From NCBI GenBank assembly GCA_937867135.1, contig CALMKK010000177.1, forward strand, positions 1 through 32,974: DNA of 32,974 bases. Reading direction: 5' to 3'. This document shows, in pieces, positions 1 through 9,100 of the stretch. Source of the stretch: an uncultured candidate division Zixibacteria bacterium. Lineage in GTDB: Bacteria > Zixibacteria > MSB-5A5 > GN15 > PGXB01. Both the position numbers and the translations under genes were made by a program. Position 1 is the first letter of the stretch. Each line of letters starts with the position of its first letter. The notes under the pieces are model-generated. The model was not told the DNA's origin, searched no databases, and saw nothing but the letters and a program-made list of their open reading frames with translations.

Positions 1-182
1 TCGATGTCAGTTATATTATTAACTTTCTTTACAAACATGGCCCGGCGCCGAATCCACTACAGGCGGCCGATGCAAATAATTCCGGGGGTGTGAATATCCT
101 GGATGTATCATATTTAATAAATTTCCTTTATAAGGGCGGGCCGACACCCTGCAGCAGTATTTTGCGGTCAAACATGAGGTAG
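1..182 (+). CDS. C-terminal end of a secreted protein with a dockerin-type doublet (5' truncated by window edge)
   Basis: Frame 3 reads DVSYIINFLYKHGPAPNPLQAADANNSGGVNILDVSYLINFLYKGGPTPCSSILRSNMR* (stop TAG 180-182). Not in the ORF track because the start lies outside the window. Confidence 0.85.
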   Translation, partial: DVSYIINFLYKHGPAPNPLQAADANNSGGVNILDVSYLINFLYKGGPTPCSSILRSNMR

Positions 183-217
183 ATCCGAATTTATTAAAAT
201 ATATTTTCATTTCTTAA

Positions 218-922
218 TTGCATATTTCGTGCGCTTCGCGGAAAAATAGGAAACCGCCAAAGGCTGAGAGAAATAGTCAGAGATGGGAGGTATTTGAAGT
301 CGACGATTCCGGATTTTTGATTAACGACAAATACTGGAACCGTCATTTTGCAGAGCAGAAGGCAATCGACATTGGGATTGAAAGGGGACTTACCCATGAG
401 CACTGGGATGTAATCAGCTACATTCGTGACACGTATCGGATTTCCGGTCGTTGCCCTCTGGTATATGAAACATGCCGGTAATGCGGATTGACGCGCAATG
501 TTCTCAAACAGCTGTTTCCATCTGGATATTTGCGCGGAGCCTGCAAGCTGGCTGGGATCACCTATCGGGAGGGTTATCTAAGTCAGGCGTATCTGCCCAA
601 AACGGCCGAAGATCTGAACCATATCGCATTCAAGAAAACATATAATGTGGACGTAAGAGGCTTCTTGACCGACCCCAAAGATTGGGACGAGTATTTCGCC
701 GCTTTTCGAGCATACGATATGAAAGTTCCCGGGGGGCGTCTTACCGATAATCATTGGCGCATTATTAAGTATTTGCGGCAACGGTTTGAGGAGACTGGAG
801 AAGTCCCCAAAGTTTATGAGACTTGCGAAGCAAATGATATCGAGCTGGATCAACTGGAACAGCTTTTCCCTGACGGCTATCATCGGGGCCTGGTCAAGAT
901 CGCGGGTCTCCGGGTTCGCTAA
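218..922 (+). pseudogene. Tandem two-domain DsrC/TusE-like protein interrupted by an in-frame TAA (479-481)
   Basis: ORFs 218-481 and 488-922 share a frame. Each half has a DsrC-like pattern (GFL..W...LT..HW.I..Y.R......P.VYETC....LFP.GY.RG..K.AG). VYETCR*CGLTRNVLKQLFPSGYLRG aligns without gaps to VYETCEANDIELDQLEQLFPDGYHRG. Confidence 0.7.
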
Positions 923-1001
923 AGGAGATGCGGTGGGGCATAGGATAGGGGACCGGGCGAGGACTTATTCTTTAGTTATAAAAGCGGAACGAATTCGCTG
1001 A

Positions 1002-2330
1002 CTATCTCCGTTTTCGCCATCGGAAACCAACCCGATTCGATGAACGGCGCGAGGATTTCGGTTTTCTTATCGGCCGCTGATCCGAATATGGACGCGGCGG
1101 CGGTTCGTCGGCCCGGAAAGCCTGGGGTTCAAATTCCCCTTGATACTGCTGCGGCAAGGGGGGCAATTTCACTATCGGGATTTCGGCTCTAATCAATCGT
1201 TCAATATCCCTGATATCTTTTTTTTGGGCAAGGGTGGCAAAAGATATTGCCCGCCCGGAAAGCCCGGCACGTGCGGTTCGCCCGATACGATGGACATAAT
1301 CCTCAGAATTCGAGGGCAGGTCATAGTTGACGACCAGTTCGATGCCGGAGACATCGATTCCCCGTGAGGCGATATCAGTCGCCACGAGAGCACGGTATTT
1401 GCCCGCCTTGAATCCGTCAAGCGCCTCGCGCCGCTGGGTCAAGCTTCGATTGGAGTGGATCTCTGCGGCCGCATGCCCCATATTTTTTACTTCGCGCGCG
1501 AGCTTTCTCGCACCGTGCTTGGTCCGGGTGAAAATGAGGACCGGGCCGAGATACTTCTCAAGCATAACCTTCAGCAATGGCGTCTTGGCCCCTTTTTCTA
1601 CGAAAAACATTTCCTGAGTGACTTTGGCCGGAGCGGTACCGGAAGGGGCAACTTCCAGATGAATCGGGACTTGCATCTCCCGCCGTGCGAGGGCCAGAAT
1701 TTCCTTCGGCATGGTTGCCGAAAAGAGCATCATCTGGCGTTTTTTCGGAATGGCGGCCAAAATTTTGTTGATCTGAGGTGCAAAGCCCATATCAAGCATC
1801 CGATCCGCCTCGTCAAGGACAAGAATTTGCACATCAGCCAGACTGACAGTCCGGTGCTCCAAATGGTCAATCAGGCGTCCCGGGGTGGCGACGATTATAC
1901 GCGGTTCCCGTTCCAGTGAGCGACGCTGAGGACCCATCGGCGCTCCCCCTATCAGCACAGTCGTCCTCAGGCTTAGAGCTCGGCCCACATCATTGAGGGC
2001 TTTGTCGATCTGAAGGGCCAATTCGCGGGTCGGCGTAATAATAAGGCCGCGTCCTTTAATTTGGGCCAAGCGCTGAATCATAGGAACGGCAAATGCGAGC
2101 GTTTTTCCGGTCCCGGTCTGAGCAATTGCAATAAGGTCTTTCCCCTCAATACTTATCGGGATGGATTGCGCCTGAATCGGGGTTGGTTCGTGGAATTTGA
2201 GGCGATAGATAGCATCAAGCAGACCGGGGGCGATTCCAAGGCCGGAAAATCCTCCCTGAGAGGATTTGGCGGGTTGATTGGCCGCCTTGATATAGCCCGG
2301 CGGGGTTGACTTTCGTGCTTGATGCGTCAT
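1002..2330 (-). CDS. DEAD-box ATP-dependent RNA helicase (RhlE-like)
   Basis: Q-motif/AQTGTGKT, PTRELA, VLDEADRMLDMGF, SAT, HRIGRTARAG; basic C-terminal tail. Confidence 0.95.
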   Translation of the reverse strand: MTHQARKSTPPGYIKAANQPAKSSQGGFSGLGIAPGLLDAIYRLKFHEPTPIQAQSIPISIEGKDLIAIAQTGTGKTLAFAVPMIQRLAQIKGRGLIITPTRELALQIDKALNDVGRALSLRTTVLIGGAPMGPQRRSLEREPRIIVATPGRLIDHLEHRTVSLADVQILVLDEADRMLDMGFAPQINKILAAIPKKRQMMLFSATMPKEILALARREMQVPIHLEVAPSGTAPAKVTQEMFFVEKGAKTPLLKVMLEKYLGPVLIFTRTKHGARKLAREVKNMGHAAAEIHSNRSLTQRREALDGFKAGKYRALVATDIASRGIDVSGIELVVNYDLPSNSEDYVHRIGRTARAGLSGRAISFATLAQKKDIRDIERLIRAEIPIVKLPPLPQQYQGEFEPQAFRADEPPPRPYSDQRPIRKPKSSRRSSNRVGFRWRKRR

Positions 2331-2501
2331 TTATCGGAGTCCTTTCTATTATAGATGCCTGGGTAATTGGTGGATTTAATTATATGAAAATAAACTGAAA
2401 TTGCCATTAAATCAAGACATGATACGGATAAATATACATCTATTTTGTTTCCACAGTTTTAGCGATATCGCTGCAAGAAAAGATGGTGAGGGGGATTTTA
2501 A

Positions 2502-2615
2502 ATGGCGACTTATGTGAATGACCTTTTAAAAGAGCCAAAGGCTGACAGATTTTCATGTCGGATAATTTATGCCGGAGGTCGGGGCGGGAGCGCAACAGAC
2601 AAGGCTATGCCCTAA
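2502..2615 (+). CDS. Possible 37-aa small ORF of unknown function
   Basis: ATG preceded by GGTGAGGGGG; reads MATYVNDLLKEPKADRFSCRIIYAGGRGGSATDKAMP*. No recognised family. Confidence 0.2.
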   Translation: MATYVNDLLKEPKADRFSCRIIYAGGRGGSATDKAMP

Positions 2616-2841
2616 TATTTGCCTATTCGTTTTATGACGCAAGCTCTTGCGATACCGCGACTTACTACAATTATATCCTTTTTAGTATGCTTTAATAAGA
2701 ATTACTTGCATCAGCCGGACTGTCGCCCTTGACAGATATAAGTCCTATTGGCGAAATCTGGCTAATAGCTGTATTTAAGTGGGTCAAGGGCACCAATCTG
2801 ATGATTTCATCAGCAAATTACTAACCACTGAGGAGGAAGCC

Positions 2842-3612
2842 ATGAGGCACAAACCAATTTTACTATTAATCATTGCCATCCTTATCTCATCGACTGCACT
2901 AATTGCGGGGGATTGCGGAGATGTCAATAGCTCCGGGACAGTCAATATATTGGATGTTTCTTTCCTAATTAATTATTTATACAAGGGAGTCCCAGCACCA
3001 GATTGCGGAATTCAGATTGGAAAGGTGACTGACATTGATGGAAATATATATCGAACGGTCAAAATTGGAGATCGATGGTGGATAGTCGAGAACTTGCAAG
3101 TTACACATTATCGCAATGGCGTGGCCATACCCAACGTAACTGATGACGGCACATGGTCGGGACTAACTACTAGAACGTATTGTGGATTTGATAACCATAT
3201 AAATAATGTTGCTATTTACGGTAGATTGTACAACTGGTACGCCGTAAATGATGCCCAAAATATCGCCGCTGCTGGCTGGCATGTGCCAAGTGATAATGAA
3301 TGGCAGACATTAGTTGATTATCTTGGTGGCGATGTGGTCGCAGGCGGAAAAATGAAAGAGGCCGAAACCATCCATTGGAGTGACCCCAATAATGGCGCTA
3401 ATAACGAAAGCGGTATTACCGCTTTGGGCGGAGGCAACCGTATCTACAGCGGTTGCTACGGTACGTTGGGTAACGATGCCCATTTTTGGTCATCTACGTT
3501 GGGCGGCAGTGGCGGAGCATTGAGCCGCATTCTGAATTACAACAACTTGGATGTAGTCCGCAGTACTTGTAGTTGGCGCCACGGTTTTTCAATTCGCTGT
3601 GTCAAGGATTGA
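2842..3612 (+). CDS. Secreted FISUMP-domain protein with a single N-terminal half-dockerin
   Basis: ATG at 2842 after AGGAGGAAGC. Signal peptide, then GDCGDVNSSGTVNILDVSFLINYLYKGVPAPDC, then a Fibrobacter succinogenes major paralogous domain (WWIVENL, GRLYNWYAV, GWHVPSDNEWQTL, WSST, GFSIRCVKD). Confidence 0.85.
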   Translation: MRHKPILLLIIAILISSTALIAGDCGDVNSSGTVNILDVSFLINYLYKGVPAPDCGIQIGKVTDIDGNIYRTVKIGDRWWIVENLQVTHYRNGVAIPNVTDDGTWSGLTTRTYCGFDNHINNVAIYGRLYNWYAVNDAQNIAAAGWHVPSDNEWQTLVDYLGGDVVAGGKMKEAETIHWSDPNNGANNESGITALGGGNRIYSGCYGTLGNDAHFWSSTLGGSGGALSRILNYNNLDVVRSTCSWRHGFSIRCVKD

Positions 3613-3638
3613 TTCAGGGGAGCGTCAAAGGGGACTTA

Positions 3639-3666
3639 GGGGACGGCCGCAAGGCGTCCCTTTCTT
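3639..3666 (+). terminator. Putative intrinsic terminator with GCAA tetraloop
   Basis: GGGAC-G-GCC-GCAA-GGC-GTCCC followed by TTTCTT, downstream of the FISUMP CDS. Confidence 0.6.
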
Positions 3667-3885
3667 ATTGCCCTCCACTGACAGGACCTAAGAGTGAATG
3701 GGGTGTTGGGGTCCATTTACAAATCAAATTGAGAAATGAGAGAATGACAAACGGCAAATATGAACGCGAATTGAGGAAATCAAGAATGCAACCCCCTCAA
3801 AGATATTGATTTTTCCCTTTCAGTTGCGCAAGAACGACGATGAAAAAACAAATAATTCCGACAATTAAGGGCTTCAAATAACCTC

Positions 3886-3914
3886 TTGACACAATTTGGC
3901 TGAATGGGTATATT
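3886..3914 (+). promoter_or_regulatory. Sigma70-like promoter upstream of the SBBP gene
   Basis: TTGACA (3886-3891), 17-bp spacer, TATATT (3909-3914), about 165 bp before the ATG at 4081. Confidence 0.5.
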
Positions 3915-4080
3915 ATAACTAAGGGGTTGCTAAGTAATATTTGCCATAGTTGATTTTGCCCCAAATACTTATTTAGCTCATAAATTAACGGGTTTAATAT
4001 TATATTGAAAACTCAGCCAATTTATGAGTCGAAGCAGAATAAGTCACAGTTTTTTTACAATATTAACATAGAGGTTAGAT

Positions 4081-5997
4081 ATGTTAAGGGCAGCCAGTTT
4101 CTGGAGTCTTATTGGCCTGATAATTTTCTTCTCAGCGGCCACTTCCCAGACGGTCGATACCATCTGGACAAGGCAACTCAACGGATCAGGCGATGGAGCC
4201 GATATCGCATCGGCGATAGCTCTCGATAGCGAAGGTAATGCATATGTGACCGGCATCAGTTACGGGACGGGGACAGCCGGCGATATAACCACAATAAAAT
4301 ACAGTCCCACCGGTGATACGATATGGTTGCAGAGATATGATGGCCCCGCTGGAGGCGAAGATAACGGCAATTCCATAATTTTAGATCATCTCGGAAATGT
4401 GATAGTCGGCGGAGAAAGCGACGGGGGCGGGTCCGCTATTGATTATTGCACTATTAAGTATGATTCGTATGGAAATCAACTGTGGGTTAAAAGATACAAC
4501 GGGCCGGGGAATGGTGCCGATGCCATTGCGGCAATAACGACGGATGCAGCGGGAAATATAACCGTGGTCGGTTATAGCTCAAACGGAGGAACGGATAATG
4601 ATTTCGCAACCATCAAATATCTTCCTAATGGGGATACGGCATGGGTACGGCGTTTCCAGGGGCCGGGGAGCGCTGATGATAGGCCAACAGGGATAGTTGC
4701 AGATGGATTCGGCAATGTTTATGTTACCGGGTATGCTTCCGGATCATCATCCGGGCATGATTTTGTAACTCTTAAATATAGCAGTGCCGGCGCTCTTTTA
4801 TGGACGAAATATTACAATGGTTCGGCAAACGCTGACGACAATTCACGCGCAATAACACAAGACGGCACCGGAAACATTTATATCGCGGGGGAGAGCTACG
4901 GAGGCACATCAAATTTTGATTATTCAACGATAAAATACAGTCCTGACGGGGAGGAACTATGGATAAGGAGATTTGACGGCCCGTCTAACGGAGATGACTA
5001 CCCGACGGCTCTGACGCTTAATGACTCTGGCGATGTGTTTATCACCGGAAGTACGTACAACACGGTATCTTTTGAGGATGTTCTGACCGTTAAATATAAT
5101 TCCGCAGGAAGCATGGATTGGTCAAGAATTTATAATGGCTCCGCTAATTCATTTGATAGAGCACAGTCGATTACTTCCAGACGAAGCAATATTTATATTT
5201 GCGGTTTTAGCGGTGGGCTGACATCCGGGATGGATATAATAACAATGAAATACAATTCAGCCGGAGATACAGCCTGGGTCAGAGGTTACAACGGGCCAGC
5301 CGGCGGGAATGACAATGGCCAGGATATCGCGGTGGATAACAATGAGAATGTTTTGGTTGCGGGCTTCTGTGATCCGGGTGCGACCAGTTATGACTTTTTG
5401 GCCCTTAGATATGCATACCGAGGACCGTTGAATTTCAATATATACTCCCTCATGCAAGAGAAACCGATGGCATCGCCCATTTATCTTCTGCTTACCGATC
5501 CGGACGGATTACGTTTTGGAAAGGATGCTATTGGAACTTTGATACAAGAAATCTCTCCCGCAACCTATAATGAAGTTGGCAACAATGTATCCATTTATAT
5601 TAATTATCCCAAACCCGGGAATTATCTATATACCGTTTTCCCGGCAGGCACTCCGACACTCGGCGCCACCTTCACAATCGGCATAACCTTTGACGGGCTC
5701 GGCGAAATAAAATCTCCGTCGCCTATCTTGGTCCCGGATCCGGGGTCGTCCTATACCAATAATTATATGGTGGAATATAAAGGGCATTTTATGCATGGTG
5801 ACGCCAACCGCAGCCTCACCCTTAATATTTTGGATATCTCTTATATGATCAATTTTATTTATAGACATGGGCCGGAACCAATCCCCAGCAGGGAAGCGGC
5901 CAATGCCAATTGCGATCCTGACGGCATAATTAATATTCTAGATGTGACTTATTTATTGAATTTTTTATATAAAGGCGGACCAGCGCCATGTTTTTAA
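4081..5997 (+). CDS. Secreted SBBP-repeat beta-propeller protein with C-terminal dockerin doublet
   Basis: Signal peptide; eight ~53-aa repeats of the type RYNGPGNG.D...I..D..GN.YV.G.S......D..TIKY...G...W; C-terminal GDANRSLTLNILDISYMINFIYRHGPEP...NILDVTYLLNFLYKGGPAPCF*. Confidence 0.85.
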   Translation: MLRAASFWSLIGLIIFFSAATSQTVDTIWTRQLNGSGDGADIASAIALDSEGNAYVTGISYGTGTAGDITTIKYSPTGDTIWLQRYDGPAGGEDNGNSIILDHLGNVIVGGESDGGGSAIDYCTIKYDSYGNQLWVKRYNGPGNGADAIAAITTDAAGNITVVGYSSNGGTDNDFATIKYLPNGDTAWVRRFQGPGSADDRPTGIVADGFGNVYVTGYASGSSSGHDFVTLKYSSAGALLWTKYYNGSANADDNSRAITQDGTGNIYIAGESYGGTSNFDYSTIKYSPDGEELWIRRFDGPSNGDDYPTALTLNDSGDVFITGSTYNTVSFEDVLTVKYNSAGSMDWSRIYNGSANSFDRAQSITSRRSNIYICGFSGGLTSGMDIITMKYNSAGDTAWVRGYNGPAGGNDNGQDIAVDNNENVLVAGFCDPGATSYDFLALRYAYRGPLNFNIYSLMQEKPMASPIYLLLTDPDGLRFGKDAIGTLIQEISPATYNEVGNNVSIYINYPKPGNYLYTVFPAGTPTLGATFTIGITFDGLGEIKSPSPILVPDPGSSYTNNYMVEYKGHFMHGDANRSLTLNILDISYMINFIYRHGPEPIPSREAANANCDPDGIINILDVTYLLNFLYKGGPAPCF

Positions 5998-6126
5998 TAG
6001 CGCTTGGATGACCTTGGAAATAATAGGCATTGATTAAATTGCGGGATGAATGGCCAATAGTTGAGATGTATTTTATTCTTTTCTCTCAATTGGCCTGTCA
6101 AATCCACGATTGCCGGCGAGGCTATA

Positions 6127-9100
6127 ATGTATAAATTGCTGAAGAATCAAATATGGATAATATGCGTTGCACTGATGGTTTGCCTGATGCCCGGATCTGC
6201 TTTAAGGGCTCAGGTTCCATCAATTGTCTCGACCGATCCTGCGGCAAATGCCCTGGGGATCTTACACTCGGCAAATATTATCATCACTTTTAGTACCGGC
6301 CTGGATCAAACCACTTTAACTTCCTCCAATTTTGTCATAAATGGAAGTTTTACCGGCCTGCATGAGGGTGTTATTAGTTATGATAACCCATCCAGGACCG
6401 TGTCAATAAATCCGGTGCGGGATTTCGCGCCAGGCGAAGTGATATCTATAGCAGTTACCAAGGGAGTTAAAGCGTCCGGCGGAGCGGCGATGACAAATAG
6501 TTACTACTGGGCGTTTACGACATCTGCTTCCAATCCGGGTGGCGCTTTTAAATTTGACACCAGTTATTCGACTAACGCGGGCGCTCGATCGATTTATGCT
6601 TCCGATCTTGACGGTGATAATGATCTTGATTTGATAATCGCCAATCAAAACGCCGATAATATTTCAATTCTGATCAATAGTGGCAATGGGAGGTTTGCCT
6701 CTCACATAGATTATTCAGTTGGCTCCAGCCCGTATTCGGTGATTGTCGCCGACATTGATCGCAATGGTTTTCCTGATATTGTTATAGCCAACTATACGTC
6801 GCCCGGTTCTATTGCTATTTTATATAACTCCGGTGGTTTATTCGCTACAAAGCAGGATCATACTGTCGGTGACTCACCTCGATGCTTAATTGCAAATGAT
6901 GTTAATGGGGATGGCTATCTTGATATTATAACCGCCAATTCAAATCAACCAGGAACTATTACAGTCCTATCGAACCGGCACGATGGCACTTTTGATCGAG
7001 CCGATTACATAAATGCCGATTATCCTGCCTCTATCTGTGCCGCCGATTTTAACAATGATCATTTCATTGATTTGGCCACCTCTAACGCCGTTTCGCCCGG
7101 ATCAATTTCGGTGCTATTTAATAGTGGAGTCGGGACATTTCCCACGCACACGGATTATACAGTGGGTGATCTCCCGCAGTCAGTTGTCTCTGCCGATCTG
7201 GATGGAGACGGGGATATGGATTTGGCGTGCGCGAATTATTATTCTCAGTCAACTTCTATTCTAATAAACAATTCCTACGGCATATTTTCGACTAAAACCG
7301 AACATCAAGTCGGTCACTGGCCGAGCGGTATATGCGTGGGGGATCTTGACGGCAATGGAACCCTTGATTTGGCTATATCGGATCAAACCGGTGACAGTGT
7401 TTCTATTATTATGAATCGGGGTGCCGGCAATTTTGGCAGGCAACTCCAATATACTATTGGGGGTTCTCCCTGGAACCCCTTCTCCATAATTTCCGCCGAT
7501 ATCGATAGCGACAATGATCTTGATTTGGTTACGGCAAACACCCTTTCCGGAAGTATATCAATCCTAACAAATGGGACGCCTCCCAAGGTAATAAGCATAG
7601 CACCGGGTGGGGGTGAAATGGATGTAATTAAATCATCCGATATCAACGTGGTTTTTGACAGCGCCATGGATGGAAGCTCTTTTACTATTTACAGTATCAC
7701 AATTAATGGCAGCCTTAGCGGCTCATGCGGCTTTGCGTCCAATTATGCAAGTGGATCCAAAACCCTTACCTTAAATCCGACTTCCGATTTCATTCCCGGT
7801 GAAGTGGTGACATTAATATTGACCCCCAGCATTCAATCGATGTCAGGTTTTTCCTTAACTTGGCCGTTTTGTTGGTCATTTGCGGTTGCGGCCAGCGATA
7901 GCGGCGACAATTTTATCGGCGGCCCGAGTATTCATGTAGGAGATTCTCCGCGTTCAATGGCCGCAGGGGACTTTGATCGCGACGGAGATATAGACATAGC
8001 CACAGCCAACTTTAATTCAGATGATATGACTATTTTATCCAATGATGGCCACGGTTCCTTTTCCCTTCCATATGACCCGATTGTTTCAGGCGACGGTCCC
8101 AGCGGTATAATCGCCGCAGATTTCAATCGCGACGGCTATATTGATTTGGCCGTGGCTAATTCCGGAGAAAATAGATTCACCATTATGCGCAACAGCAACG
8201 GGAATTTTTCCTTAATATACAGCTTTAATACCGGGGGGGATCAGCCCTCATCAATATGCGCGGCCGATTTTAATGGCGACGGACGGTCTGACCTGGCCGT
8301 GGCGAATTTTAATTCCAGCAATATCACCATTCATAGAGGTTACGAAACACCATTCAATTTTGGCCTTGACTCCACTTATGGCTGTGGTACGGCTCCTAAA
8401 GGAATTTTGGCCCAGGATCTGAACGGTGATGGTTTCGTTGATTTGGCTACGGCGAATTATTTTTCGGATAATATCTCGGTACTATTGAATCGAGGGGATG
8501 GCACTTTTTCGCCGCAAGCGGTTTTCCCCGTAAAAAATCATCCGGTGGCCATTGCATCAGCGGATTTAAACAGGGATGGCTATTTTGATCTTATGACCGC
8601 CAACAGTGATTCTAATAACATTTCCGTACTATTAAATGATGGCGACGGTAGATTTAATTCACAAATAACTTATAAAACGGGCTCCAAGCCATTTTCTATT
8701 TTCCCTTCAGACCTTGACGGCGACGGGAATCCGGATTTGGCAATTGCCGTAAATGGGACCGATAGTGTCACCGTATTAAAAAACGTCGGCGATGGTACAT
8801 TTTTGCCTTTTTCAAGTTATGCCGGCGGAAGCAAACCTAACTCCGTCTACTCGGCAGATTTTGATGGAGATAGTAATCTCGATATAGCGATTGACAATGA
8901 GAATTCGGATAACGTTACGGTTTTATTCAATCGGATTTTCCCCCATATTGCGGCAATCGCACCTGAGGCCAATGCCATAAATGTCAGTCCCGCCGACAAT
9001 CTGAGTATTGTCTTTACGGAATCCATGGATTCTTCGTCCATAAATTCGAATAATATTCGGGTTTGGGGTCAATCTTCCGGAGCGTTCGCAGGTACAATAT

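Noticed and set aside
479-481. Recoding (selenocysteine or pyrrolysine) at the dsrC-like internal stop
   Set aside because: The codon is TAA, not TGA or TAG, and no SECIS-like evidence was sought or seen.
1140-2309. Plus-strand ORFs antisense to the DEAD-box helicase (e.g. 1455-1919)
   Set aside because: The minus-strand helicase is a complete, well-conserved protein; antisense ORFs show no recognisable domain.
3420-3612. Diversity-generating retroelement variable region in the C-type-lectin-like C-terminus of the FISUMP protein
   Set aside because: No reverse transcriptase or template repeat in the window; the NYNNLDVVRS...GFSIRCVKD tail is normal for FISUMP domains.
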